This document shows, one piece after another, positions 7,658 to 15,281 of a stretch of 49,966 nt of DNA (the first letter of the stretch is position 1; every line of letters begins with the position of its first letter). This stretch comes from Candidatus Binataceae bacterium (GTDB taxonomy: Bacteria > Desulfobacterota > Binatia > Binatales > Binataceae). The notes under the pieces were generated by a model that saw only the letters and a list, made by a program, of their open reading frames with translations, was not told the DNA's origin and did no database searches. The DNA lies in contig DASXMJ010000066.1 in assembly GCA_036495685.1 (NCBI GenBank), positions 1 through 49,966 of the forward strand, in the 5' to 3' direction. The translations under genes were made by a program, and so were the position numbers.

Positions 7658-8977
7658 CTATGGAGAAAAAGCCGCTTTCACCATCGATTGGGTGGTGAAG
7701 AATTGTCGATCGACCGCGCCCATGTTGATGTACCAGCACTCGCGCTCCGGTGTGTTCAGGCCGGGCAGGTAGCACATGGTCGCGAAGCCGGATTGAACGT
7801 CGGTCGAAACCGCGCCCACTTCGAATTCGCGCTTGAACGGATAGATCGCGACTTGTGCGTCAGGCACCGGCCGGTCGCGATAGGTCATCCACCAGATGTG
7901 GTTGTACCAGAGCTGGCCGCGCTGGTCGTATTCGTCGATATACGGTTCGAACCATGATTCGGAATCCATGTAAACCAGGGTCTTTCCCTGGAGCGCACCG
8001 GCAATTTTATCGCGCCGCGGGGTTGCCTCGACCACATAGATATGACGCATCTCCCACGCTTCGGGGCACGCGCTCGCACCGCCGTCGGTCGCACAACGCA
8101 CCTCGGGAGAATGCTCGGCATGCACCGCGGCAAGCATCTCCTTATCGCCCACGAAGCGATAGTCATACTCCTCGGTCTTGGCGTTGAAACCGGAATAGTG
8201 ATCCGGATTCCAGGCGGTTGGACCGGACGCGGTGCTCATAATGCTCTCGTCAAGCCGCCGCACGCGTCGGGTTCCGTGGGTCCACGACCAGTCGTCGTCG
8301 CCACGACTCGGATCGGCGTAGCGATAGCGTATGAAACCGTCGCCGCGCTCGGTGGCGGGCGCGAGTACCGGATAAAGTCCGAACACCCACAACCGGCCGG
8401 TTTTCTTGAAATCCGGATCGGTTGGAATCGGCTCAACCTCCACCCTGCCGACCAGGTCGTAACCGGCGTAGTGACCTATCTGGTAGTACTGGATGGGAGA
8501 AAACGAATGGTTGCGGCCGCCATACAGGCTGTCGCAATCGTAAAAGCGGAGATCATAATCATCGGTGAGCAGTGGCCGAAACACGTTGTTCCACATAATC
8601 TTGGTGGCCACCGACGGGTCGTTGGGATCGATCAGCGGGAAGGGCTGGCCAGCCACATAGCCAATCAGAGTGCGATTGTCCTTGCTGAGGCGCACCTGCG
8701 CCGAATATTTCTCGGTCGCGTCCTTGTACGGCGGCGGCCAATCGATGCGGGATGACGGAACAATCTTCATCGACATTCCGGCCAACACTTTGTAGTAGAC
8801 TCCCGGCGCAACCAGGTCTTTGACCTTGGCCGCGTTATCGGCAGTGATCATGTCGCCCGGCCTGACTTCGGCGTGGGCAAGGCCGGACGCGATAGACAAA
8901 GCAATCGCGGCGGCCAGCGCGATCGCGCAGGCGACACCCACTGCTCGCTCGTTTCTCCGAATACTCGTGAGGCTCAT
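7658..8977 (-). CDS. DUF1329 family exported protein
   Basis: 439-aa member of the DUF1329 family, related in fold to LolB/outer-membrane lipoprotein-sorting proteins. A signal peptide is clear (VGVACAIALAAAIALSIASGLAHA). The mature protein begins EVRPGDMITADNAAKVKDL, followed by family landmarks (RIDWPPPYKDATEKYS, GYVAGQPFPLIDPNDP, FIRYRYADPSRGDDDW, DSESWFEPYIDEYDQRGQLW). Members are periplasmic or outer-membrane-associated and often lie beside genes for breakdown of hydrophobic compounds; direct function is unknown. The start follows a strong GGAGGAGG Shine-Dalgarno. It is transcribed away from the HxlR gene with a shared dyad between them, so HxlR control is likely. A close paralogue begins at 49112. 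Confidence 0.88.
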   Translation of the reverse strand: MSLTSIRRNERAVGVACAIALAAAIALSIASGLAHAEVRPGDMITADNAAKVKDLVAPGVYYKVLAGMSMKIVPSSRIDWPPPYKDATEKYSAQVRLSKDNRTLIGYVAGQPFPLIDPNDPSVATKIMWNNVFRPLLTDDYDLRFYDCDSLYGGRNHSFSPIQYYQIGHYAGYDLVGRVEVEPIPTDPDFKKTGRLWVFGLYPVLAPATERGDGFIRYRYADPSRGDDDWSWTHGTRRVRRLDESIMSTASGPTAWNPDHYSGFNAKTEEYDYRFVGDKEMLAAVHAEHSPEVRCATDGGASACPEAWEMRHIYVVEATPRRDKIAGALQGKTLVYMDSESWFEPYIDEYDQRGQLWYNHIWWMTYRDRPVPDAQVAIYPFKREFEVGAVSTDVQSGFATMCYLPGLNTPERECWYINMGAVDRQFFTTQSMVKAAFSP

Positions 8978-9627
8978 ATTTCCTCCTCCTTCGCGACGAG
9001 GTCGCTACGCACCAGCAATCTTCCTGCCACGCTTGCGACACCGAGATGACGGCGAGTTTCCGGCGGTGCGGGACACGCGTTCCTCGCACAATGCGATGAG
9101 CAACGTCGATAGCTGGGAGTGTGAGACGGGTCCGCCAAAACGCGCGTTTACCGAAACGCTACGGCGAAAGCGATTTCGCGCGATGTGTCATCAGCCGTTC
9201 TTAAGCAGCGTGATGAATCGGCGTGGTGCGGACTAATAGTTGCGTTTTGCAACTTATTCGCGGTCTTGAAAAACAACTGCAGTGCGAGGCTCATTGGTCA
9301 CGCATCGAGCCACGCGCTTCTTCGATCAAGCTGTCCTAGGGCTCCGGAACTTCTCGTCACGATGGTCGGGGTGGCATCGCGTTTGGCGGTTTCCTTGTCC
9401 CCAGCGTAGCCGCTTCTCGAATGGGCTGATTAGAATCTCTCTGCTTTTTCGTCGGGTGTCTCCTTCTCTGCGAGGACCCCCGCGGGGCGGCATTTTGGAA
9501 CCGGCATGTTTCAGTTGCCGGCGGCTGGCGCGGTTGGTTTCAAAATGAGACGATAGGGAGCACAGCACGACGCCACTGTGGGGACAGTGCGTTTGCGCGA
9601 AACACGCTCGGGGGAACCTGGAGATCG
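8978..9627. promoter_or_regulatory. Divergent intergenic region, DUF1329 gene / hxlR
   Basis: This 650-bp stretch without a convincing gene separates two divergently transcribed genes. It holds the strong Shine-Dalgarno of the DUF1329 gene at its left edge and the 18-bp dyad at 9238-9255, and must contain both promoters. Short open frames here have Arg/Ser-rich composition and no recognisable product. Confidence 0.5.
9238..9255. promoter_or_regulatory. Palindromic operator candidate, copy 2 (HxlR-type)
   Basis: The dyad AGTTGC-GTTTT-GCAACT is identical over 18 bp to the reverse complement of the site at 7525-7542. It lies 260 bp upstream of the DUF1329 start and 372 bp upstream of the hxlR-type start, so it could control either or both. 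Regulation by the neighbouring HxlR protein is inferred from position and symmetry. Confidence 0.6.
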
Positions 9628-10125
9628 ATGCGATGGCGTTCGGTCAGTGAGGCAAATTGCTCGGTAGCGCGCACCCTTTCGGTGATTGGTGAGCGCTGGA
9701 CGATGCTGATTTTGCGTGAGGCGTTCCTCGGTCGCCGCCGTTTCGACGATTTTCAGCGGAACACCGGAATCGCCCGCAATATCCTCGCGGCCCGGCTGCG
9801 TGCGCTGGTTGGCAACGACATCCTGGAGCGCGCGGAGGGCCAGGATGAGCACTCCCGGGTCGAATATCGGCTCACCAAGAAAGGCATGGACCTTTACCCG
9901 GTGATGGTGGCGATGCTGCGCTGGGGCGATACCTGGCTATGTGGTGATAAGGGTCCCCCCCTGACTCTGGTGCATCGCGGATGCGGGGCGAAGGCGACTC
10001 CCGCGTTTGTCTGCCCAAGTTGCGGCGAGAATGTCAGCGCGCGCGATATGCTCGCGGTACCGCGCCGCACCTCACATCCCGCCCGTCGCTCCCAACGCGA
10101 GGCGCGCAAGCACAGCGCGCGCTAG
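9628..10125 (+). CDS. HxlR-family winged-helix transcriptional regulator
   Basis: 165-aa regulator. Residues ~10-100 form the HxlR winged helix: NCSVARTLSVIGERWTMLIL, then REAFLGRRRFDDFQR, IARNILAARLRALVGNDILER and the wing EYRLTKKGMDLYPVM. After it comes a short C-terminal part with HRGCG and a CPSCG pair, possibly a structural metal site. HxlR proteins bind palindromes as dimers and often respond to aldehydes, quinones or redox stress. The ATG has GGAG 5 bases upstream. Candidate targets are the two genes carrying the identical 18-bp dyad (the DUF1329 and crotonase-like genes). The effector cannot be predicted. Confidence 0.88.
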   Translation: MRWRSVSEANCSVARTLSVIGERWTMLILREAFLGRRRFDDFQRNTGIARNILAARLRALVGNDILERAEGQDEHSRVEYRLTKKGMDLYPVMVAMLRWGDTWLCGDKGPPLTLVHRGCGAKATPAFVCPSCGENVSARDMLAVPRRTSHPARRSQREARKHSAR

Positions 10126-10161
10126 AATCGTTCCGCCCCGGCACCCACAATAAGGCTCTCC

Positions 10162-10800
10162 GTGATTGAGCTCGTAATCTTTGACGCTGATGGCGTCCTG
10201 TTCGATTCGATTGAATCGAACATTGCCTACTACAACGCGATCTTTCGACAGGTTGGAGAGCCGCCCCTGGACGCGGCGGAAGAGAGCAGGTCAATCTCCT
10301 ATGCCGCGGAGGAGATGTTCATAGGGCGCGCCCGCGGCGACCCGGCGAAGCTGGAAGCGATGCGGGCCGTCGCACGCTCGCTCGATGGCTCGGCGTTTTT
10401 CAAAATGCTCAGACCGCCTCTGGAGTTGCGCCCGTTCATGCTTCACTTACGCACCCGGTATCGGCTGGGCCTGGCCACCAATCGATCCCAAACCGTACCC
10501 AGGCTGGTGGAACACCTTAAGCTCGAGGGTATTTTCGATGCCATCGCCAGTGTGCTCGATGGCGTGCCCCCGAAACCGGCTCCCGACATCCTTCAGCTCT
10601 GCATGCAGCGGGCGGGAACGGCGCCCGAGCGCAGCGTGTACGTAGGCGACAGCCCAATCGATTGCCAGGCCGCGCTCGAAGCGGGCACCCATTTCATCGC
10701 AGTCGGCTCCCGCGTCGACCACAGCGACCGAATCAAGACCATCGGGGAGCTGCCGGCGACGCTCGAGAAGCTGGCCCGGAAATCTGCGCTCACCCCCTAA
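10162..10800 (+). CDS. HAD-superfamily phosphatase (phosphoglycolate phosphatase-like)
   Basis: 212-aa haloacid dehalogenase-type hydrolase starting at GTG. Motif I is VIFDADGVLFDS (nucleophile Asp and acid/base Asp), motif II LGLATNRSQT, motif III the Lys in VPPKPAPD, and motif IV VYVGDSPIDCQAA. The helical cap lies between motifs I and II (~residues 15-95), so this is a subfamily I enzyme like Gph or beta-phosphoglucomutase; the actual substrate is unknown. It follows hxlR by 36 bp on the same strand and may be cotranscribed. It converges on the ThDP-enzyme gene with a 55-bp gap in which I see no convincing terminator. Confidence 0.85.
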   Translation: MIELVIFDADGVLFDSIESNIAYYNAIFRQVGEPPLDAAEESRSISYAAEEMFIGRARGDPAKLEAMRAVARSLDGSAFFKMLRPPLELRPFMLHLRTRYRLGLATNRSQTVPRLVEHLKLEGIFDAIASVLDGVPPKPAPDILQLCMQRAGTAPERSVYVGDSPIDCQAALEAGTHFIAVGSRVDHSDRIKTIGELPATLEKLARKSALTP

Positions 10801-10855
10801 CCCACCAAGGCATCTGCTTAGAATGCGCACCCTGGCTCTGGTGGTCAGAGGCGCG

Positions 10856-12400
10856 TTACAGCATCAGCTCTATGATACTGGGGCCAGGCGTTGCCAGCGC
10901 GCGCTCCAGCTCCTTGCATAGCGACTCCGCGTCTTCCACGCGGACCCCTGGGATCCCCATCGAGCGTGCAAGCCGCGTCCAATCGATCTCCGGATTCGCC
11001 AGGTCGGTTAGAGACCTTGCTTTGCGGCCCGGCTCGGTCACCCCGGCGCGTGCGAGTTCTACCTGCAGGATGCGATAGCTGTGATTGTTGCACAGCAGTG
11101 TGGTCACGTTGAGCTGTTCGCGCGCTTGCGTCCAGAATGATTGCTGTGTGTACATCCCGCTCCCGTCCGCCTGGAACGCAATCACCCGGCGATCCGGACA
11201 CGCCACTGCGGCGCCGGTCGCGCACGGTAGTCCCTGCCCGATCGCCCCGCCGGTCAACGCCAAATAGCTATGTCGAGGGGCGCCAGACGAGGCCGCAAAA
11301 AATGGAAGTCCGGTCGTTGCGGCTTCATCCATGACGATCGCGTTTTCGGGAATAAACGCCGCGAGCGCCGCGCCCACGGTTGCGGCGTTCAGTTTGCCGG
11401 AAGGCCGCCCGAGCCGCGTCGCCTTGGCAGGAAGTGACACTGCGCGGGGCGCGCCGATTGCTTCGGCCAAGGCTTCCAGGGCCGCGACGGCGTCGCTACT
11501 CGGCTCGGCAAGCGGCACAACTTTGCGCCCTTCGGGTACCAGGCTGGAGGGCATTTTTGGGTAGCCGAAAAAAGCGACCGGGCTTCTCGCACCGGCGAGC
11601 ACGATTGTCTGGAGGGGGGTGAGCGCTTCGATGGCTTGCTCTGGAAAGTAGGGCAGCCGTTCCAGCGCAGGCATTCCCGCGCCCCGCTCGACTCGCGCGG
11701 GAAAGGTCTCACAGATCAGTCGGCATTGCGTTTTCGCCGCGATTCGCGCGACCGCGCTCAGTCCGCTCTCACTCAGTGCGGTGGCGCCGAGGAGCAATCC
11801 CGCGCCGCGGCCTGCGCCCAGGGCTTCTGCCGCCTGTTTCACGGCGGCATCGCCAACTTTGGGCACTCGCGCGAGTGGAGCAGGTTGCGCCGGTCCCTCG
11901 GCAGGATCCCACTGACAATCGGAAGGAACGATCAGCGTCGCTATCTGCCCAGGGAAGCCACCCGCAGCCGCAATCGCCTGGGCCGTGTCTGGGGCCGCGG
12001 CTTTCGCGGATTGGACGCTGCGAATCCAACCAGAGACCGGCCGGGCGAGCGAATGAATGTCCGAGGCCAATGGTGCGTCAGCCGCAGCATGCCAGGTCGC
12101 ATGGTCTCCGATCAGGTTGACGACTGGTGATCGCGCGCGGCGCGCATTGTGCAAGTTTGCTATGCCGTTGGCAAAGCCTGGCCCCAGATGCAGAAGCGTA
12201 AGCGCGGGTTTGCCACTCATCCGCGCGTAGCCGTCGGCGGCTCCGGTGCAAACCCCCTCAAACAGTCCGAGTACCGCGCGGATGCCGTCGACCGCGTCGA
12301 GCGCCGCGACCAGCGGCATCTCGGTCGTGCCCGGATTAGCGAAACATACTTGGACTCCCGCCACGGCCGCGGTACGAATCAGGCTCTCGGCTCCGTTCAT
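10856..12400 (-). CDS. ThDP-dependent enzyme, acetolactate synthase/benzoylformate decarboxylase-like
   Basis: 514-aa thiamine-diphosphate enzyme with the three-domain layout of the POX/AHAS family: an N-terminal Pyr domain with the cofactor-activating Glu in NPGTTEMPLV and FEGVCTGAADGYARM; a middle domain (GAGRGAGLLLGATALSESG); and a C-terminal PP domain with QADGSGMYTQQSFW and CNNHSYRIL, the ADG...NN form of the metal/ThDP motif. It resembles the proteins often named acetolactate synthase large subunit that lie outside ilv operons and are closer to MdlC-type 2-keto-acid decarboxylases. No small regulatory subunit is adjacent, so true AHAS is unlikely. The start follows AGGTGA. It lies 30 bp downstream of the amidohydrolase gene on the same strand, suggesting a two-gene operon. 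Confidence 0.85.
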   Translation of the reverse strand: MNGAESLIRTAAVAGVQVCFANPGTTEMPLVAALDAVDGIRAVLGLFEGVCTGAADGYARMSGKPALTLLHLGPGFANGIANLHNARRARSPVVNLIGDHATWHAAADAPLASDIHSLARPVSGWIRSVQSAKAAAPDTAQAIAAAGGFPGQIATLIVPSDCQWDPAEGPAQPAPLARVPKVGDAAVKQAAEALGAGRGAGLLLGATALSESGLSAVARIAAKTQCRLICETFPARVERGAGMPALERLPYFPEQAIEALTPLQTIVLAGARSPVAFFGYPKMPSSLVPEGRKVVPLAEPSSDAVAALEALAEAIGAPRAVSLPAKATRLGRPSGKLNAATVGAALAAFIPENAIVMDEAATTGLPFFAASSGAPRHSYLALTGGAIGQGLPCATGAAVACPDRRVIAFQADGSGMYTQQSFWTQAREQLNVTTLLCNNHSYRILQVELARAGVTEPGRKARSLTDLANPEIDWTRLARSMGIPGVRVEDAESLCKELERALATPGPSIIELML

Positions 12401-12430
12401 GATTTCACCTGTGTTGAGACTGTGGTCGCG

Positions 12431-13870
12431 TTACATGACCAGGCGCGCAGTCGCACTTTCCACGGCGGTACCGGCAAAGAAGCCCGGATTCGCTTTGAGA
12501 TGGAGCTGCGCCGGATAAGTAAACACGAAGTCGCGATAGTCGCTGTCTTTCAGCAAACCCTTGTCCACCAGCTTGTGGCTTTCCAGCAGGACCGTCGTGA
12601 TATCGGGAACGTCCCAGTGACCGATATCCGAGCTAAATAGGGGCTTGAGGCGCGTCCGCTTGGGATTCGCGCGCGCATCAAGCGCACGAAAGACACTGGG
12701 GTCGTCGGCTTCGCATCCGAAGAAAAAGTTTTCGAAAATTCGGACGAAGCCGTGTTCATCGCACACACCTGATTGTGCCCACTCGTCGCGGTTCACGGCC
12801 CGATCGTGCCGCGCAATTCCCTCGTCGTAGGCGCGCGACATTCCGCCGGCGCGTTCCGCGTTAACGAACCCTGGGCCACCGTACTCGCGCAGAAGTTCGT
12901 GGAGCCGCTTGCGGTCGAGCAGCGCAGGGTCGTAGTTTTTGAGGCCCTCCAGGTTCCGTTTTTCCCAATGTTCTTCCAGCGAATGCAGCAAGTCGACCGC
13001 CCATCCCGCACCGCATTCGAGAAATCCGAACGCGAGTTCCGGAAACCGCATCGGCACTCCGCCGAAGACCAGCGATCGGCAGAATTCCCCCTGCTGATAG
13101 GCGTGCCCGCCGATGTGGTTGAACATGTAGTTCGAGGGTGACCGCCGGCCGAGCGGCAGGTAGCGCAATCCCACCGCGCCATGCGATGTAATCGCAAACT
13201 TGAGTTCGGCAAATTTGCGCCACACCGGGTCGTAGTCATCAAAGCTGTCGACGCCGTAGCTGTCGAAGTATGCGGCGTGCGGAAAGGCGGCGGGAGCTTC
13301 ATGCTCCAGCGCCGGAATCGGCCGCGCCACTCCTGGGGGAATCATCACCACTCGAAGCCCGAGACGCGCGGCATTTTCAAGCTCTGCAATTGCCTCCTCG
13401 GGCGTGTGCATCGGAACCACGGCGGCCGGTGCGATCCGATCGCGAAAGGGCCCGCAAATTTCCGCATTCATCGTGTTGATCGCGCGGCACGCGGCGCGGC
13501 GCACGTCGGCGTCGAAGATGGTGGGCAGCGCCAACCCGAGAGTCGGATACATGATGGCGAAATCGATTCCGATATCCTCGAGTCGCCGATGCAAAAGCCG
13601 CGGCGCCATGACGGTGGCAAGATCGTAGGCGTTGTTGCCGACCCCCCACCACGCTCCGCGCATTTCCCCCTGGGCGCGATTCGCACGCGCCGCCGTGGGA
13701 TGCTCGCGGAGTTCGCGATGGTAGCGCTCCACCAGCTGGTCGCCGCCGACCTGGCGCAGGTAGTCGTTGAACAACGGCGCCGCTTCGATCAGGTGGCCGT
13801 CACCGTCGATTACCGGATGGTCGAGCCTTGCGCGGAGCGCTCTCACACTGCGGATCTGTTCCGAATCCAT
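12431..13870 (-). CDS. Amidohydrolase family 2 metal-dependent hydrolase
   Basis: 479-aa TIM-barrel protein of the amidohydrolase-2 family (ACMSD/TIM-barrel decarboxylases). The strand-1 metal motif appears as VIDGDGHLIE; later landmarks are FAIMYPTLGL, RIAPAAVVPMHTPEEAIAEL, FAITSHGAVG (His ligand), FNHIGGHAYQQ, FGFLECGAGWAVDLL and SDIGHWDVPD with the late Asp. Such proteins are abundant and of mostly unknown substrate in soil bacteria; decarboxylation or hydrolysis of aromatic or cyclic acids is known for relatives. It is followed after 30 bp by the ThDP enzyme, so both may act on the same keto-acid or aromatic pathway, which is an inference. No strong Shine-Dalgarno is seen at the chosen ATG. 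Confidence 0.85.
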   Translation of the reverse strand: MDSEQIRSVRALRARLDHPVIDGDGHLIEAAPLFNDYLRQVGGDQLVERYHRELREHPTAARANRAQGEMRGAWWGVGNNAYDLATVMAPRLLHRRLEDIGIDFAIMYPTLGLALPTIFDADVRRAACRAINTMNAEICGPFRDRIAPAAVVPMHTPEEAIAELENAARLGLRVVMIPPGVARPIPALEHEAPAAFPHAAYFDSYGVDSFDDYDPVWRKFAELKFAITSHGAVGLRYLPLGRRSPSNYMFNHIGGHAYQQGEFCRSLVFGGVPMRFPELAFGFLECGAGWAVDLLHSLEEHWEKRNLEGLKNYDPALLDRKRLHELLREYGGPGFVNAERAGGMSRAYDEGIARHDRAVNRDEWAQSGVCDEHGFVRIFENFFFGCEADDPSVFRALDARANPKRTRLKPLFSSDIGHWDVPDITTVLLESHKLVDKGLLKDSDYRDFVFTYPAQLHLKANPGFFAGTAVESATARLVM

Positions 13871-14139
13871 GCGACGTACTCTCTGAAAAGATGATGCTGT
13901 CCGACTAGCGCGCCACTCCGAGCGGAGTCAAGGTTGGACAACCCGGGCTCAGGCCGGCTTTCACCGCGCGTCGTCCATGCCGGTACGGCTTCGGGTCCGT
14001 CGCTTGGCGGGCAGGCGACGTGGCTTCGTCGATGGCGCTTTGATTCATCATCGACGAGTCGGTTCTACTTCTTACAACTCGCACGTGCCTGCTTTTCCCC
14101 GACCTTGAGGGTTTTGCGCTTTTCGTACTTGGCAGGTGA

Positions 14140-15060
14140 TCAATAGAAGCGCGCTTCGCCGGGGGGCCGCGTCTTCCATCTGCGATGAATCCAGTTCCAG
14201 TGGTCCGGATGCTCGCGGATCGCTTTTTCGATGGCTTTTACGAAGCGCTGCGTGTTCTCGCGATGATCGGCTTCAACATCCTTGCTTTTGACGATTTCCA
14301 CCGGCGGCTGGATCTGGATCTTGTGACGGATGGTGTCACCTTCGCGCACGATGAAGCACGGCACCACCGGCGCCCCACTGGCGCGCGCCAGGCGCGCCAC
14401 GCCGTCACTGGTTGACGCGAGCTTCCCGAAAAAATCGACAAACACGCCCTTGCGAACGTCGAGGTCGAGCGGGACGCCGACATGCCAGTTTTGCCGCAGC
14501 ATCCGCATCATCTCCATCCCGCCGCCTTTGCGCGTGACGATCTGATTGCCCGATCGAACTCGAGCTTCCCGTACTGCTTTATCGATCAACGGGTTTCGCA
14601 GCGGTCGATGTACCACCGCGATGCGATAACCATAGATCGAGTGCGCCAGTGGCAGGAGCTCAAAATTGCCGAAGTGGGCGGTCAACACGAGTCCGCCCCG
14701 CCCCTTCGACATTTTCTCGGCTTCGTCCCAGTACTGCTTGCCCTCGTACACGGCAAAGCGCTCGATATTGGACCGGTCGAGCTTTCCCATATGCGCCCAT
14801 TCGCCAAGCATCCGGCCCCAGTTGCGATACATGCCGCGGATTATCCTGAGCCGTTCCTCGCGGGAAAGCTCGGGGAACGCGATTTCCAGGTTCTTCATCG
14901 CGATCGGCCGATTCGGCCGGTCGATCTTCATCGCCATCGCACCGAGTCGTTCGCCCAATTTGAAGGCACGTTCAAGTGGCAGGGTGCGCAATGCCGCGAG
15001 ACCGGCAGCGATGCCGGCATACTCGATTCTCGCCTGAACCCCGCCTATCTGTCGCGCCAT
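14140..15060 (-). CDS. lpxL: Lipid A biosynthesis acyltransferase (LpxL/HtrB family)
   Basis: 306-aa late acyltransferase that adds secondary acyl chains to (Kdo)-lipid A at the inner membrane. The catalytic HX4D/E motif is seen as TAHFGNFELLPLAHS; other family segments are AMKNLEIAFPELSREER, YRIAVVHRPLRNPLIDK, GVPLDLDVRKGVFVDFFGK and HPDHWNWIHRRWKTRP at the C terminus. The N terminus has a moderately hydrophobic stretch (YAGIAAGLAALRTLP). I use the ATG of MARQIGGV; a TTG 15 bp upstream is possible. It stands alone on the minus strand, yet its role fits the lipid A cluster 5 kb away. Which acyl position it modifies, and whether it is LpxL or LpxM, cannot be decided. Confidence 0.87.
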   Translation of the reverse strand: MARQIGGVQARIEYAGIAAGLAALRTLPLERAFKLGERLGAMAMKIDRPNRPIAMKNLEIAFPELSREERLRIIRGMYRNWGRMLGEWAHMGKLDRSNIERFAVYEGKQYWDEAEKMSKGRGGLVLTAHFGNFELLPLAHSIYGYRIAVVHRPLRNPLIDKAVREARVRSGNQIVTRKGGGMEMMRMLRQNWHVGVPLDLDVRKGVFVDFFGKLASTSDGVARLARASGAPVVPCFIVREGDTIRHKIQIQPPVEIVKSKDVEADHRENTQRFVKAIEKAIREHPDHWNWIHRRWKTRPPGEARFY

Positions 15061-15281
15061 CGGCTGGGAATGCAACGGCCTGCGGGCCGGGTCGCGAGTT
15101 GAGTGACCGCGGACCGTCCGCTGCAGGAAAGACCCGTTCTCAACACTGTCTTAGGAAGAGATGCGCGCCCCCGCCTTAGTTCTCCCCTCCGGGACAAACT
15201 CGCCAGAAGCGGGCCGCGGAATACTCCATTAACAGCCTGCCAAAACCGCGCCCTGCGTTAATCAGCAATCAACTTTGCTCC

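Noticed and set aside
9475..9500. CCCCGCGGGG palindrome considered as a terminator or operator.
   Set aside because: Very short GC palindrome without a T-run or second copy.
9282..9548. An 88-codon open frame in the DUF1329/hxlR intergenic region.
   Set aside because: Arg/Ser/Phe-biased composition, no Shine-Dalgarno, no recognisable family; likely chance in GC-rich DNA.
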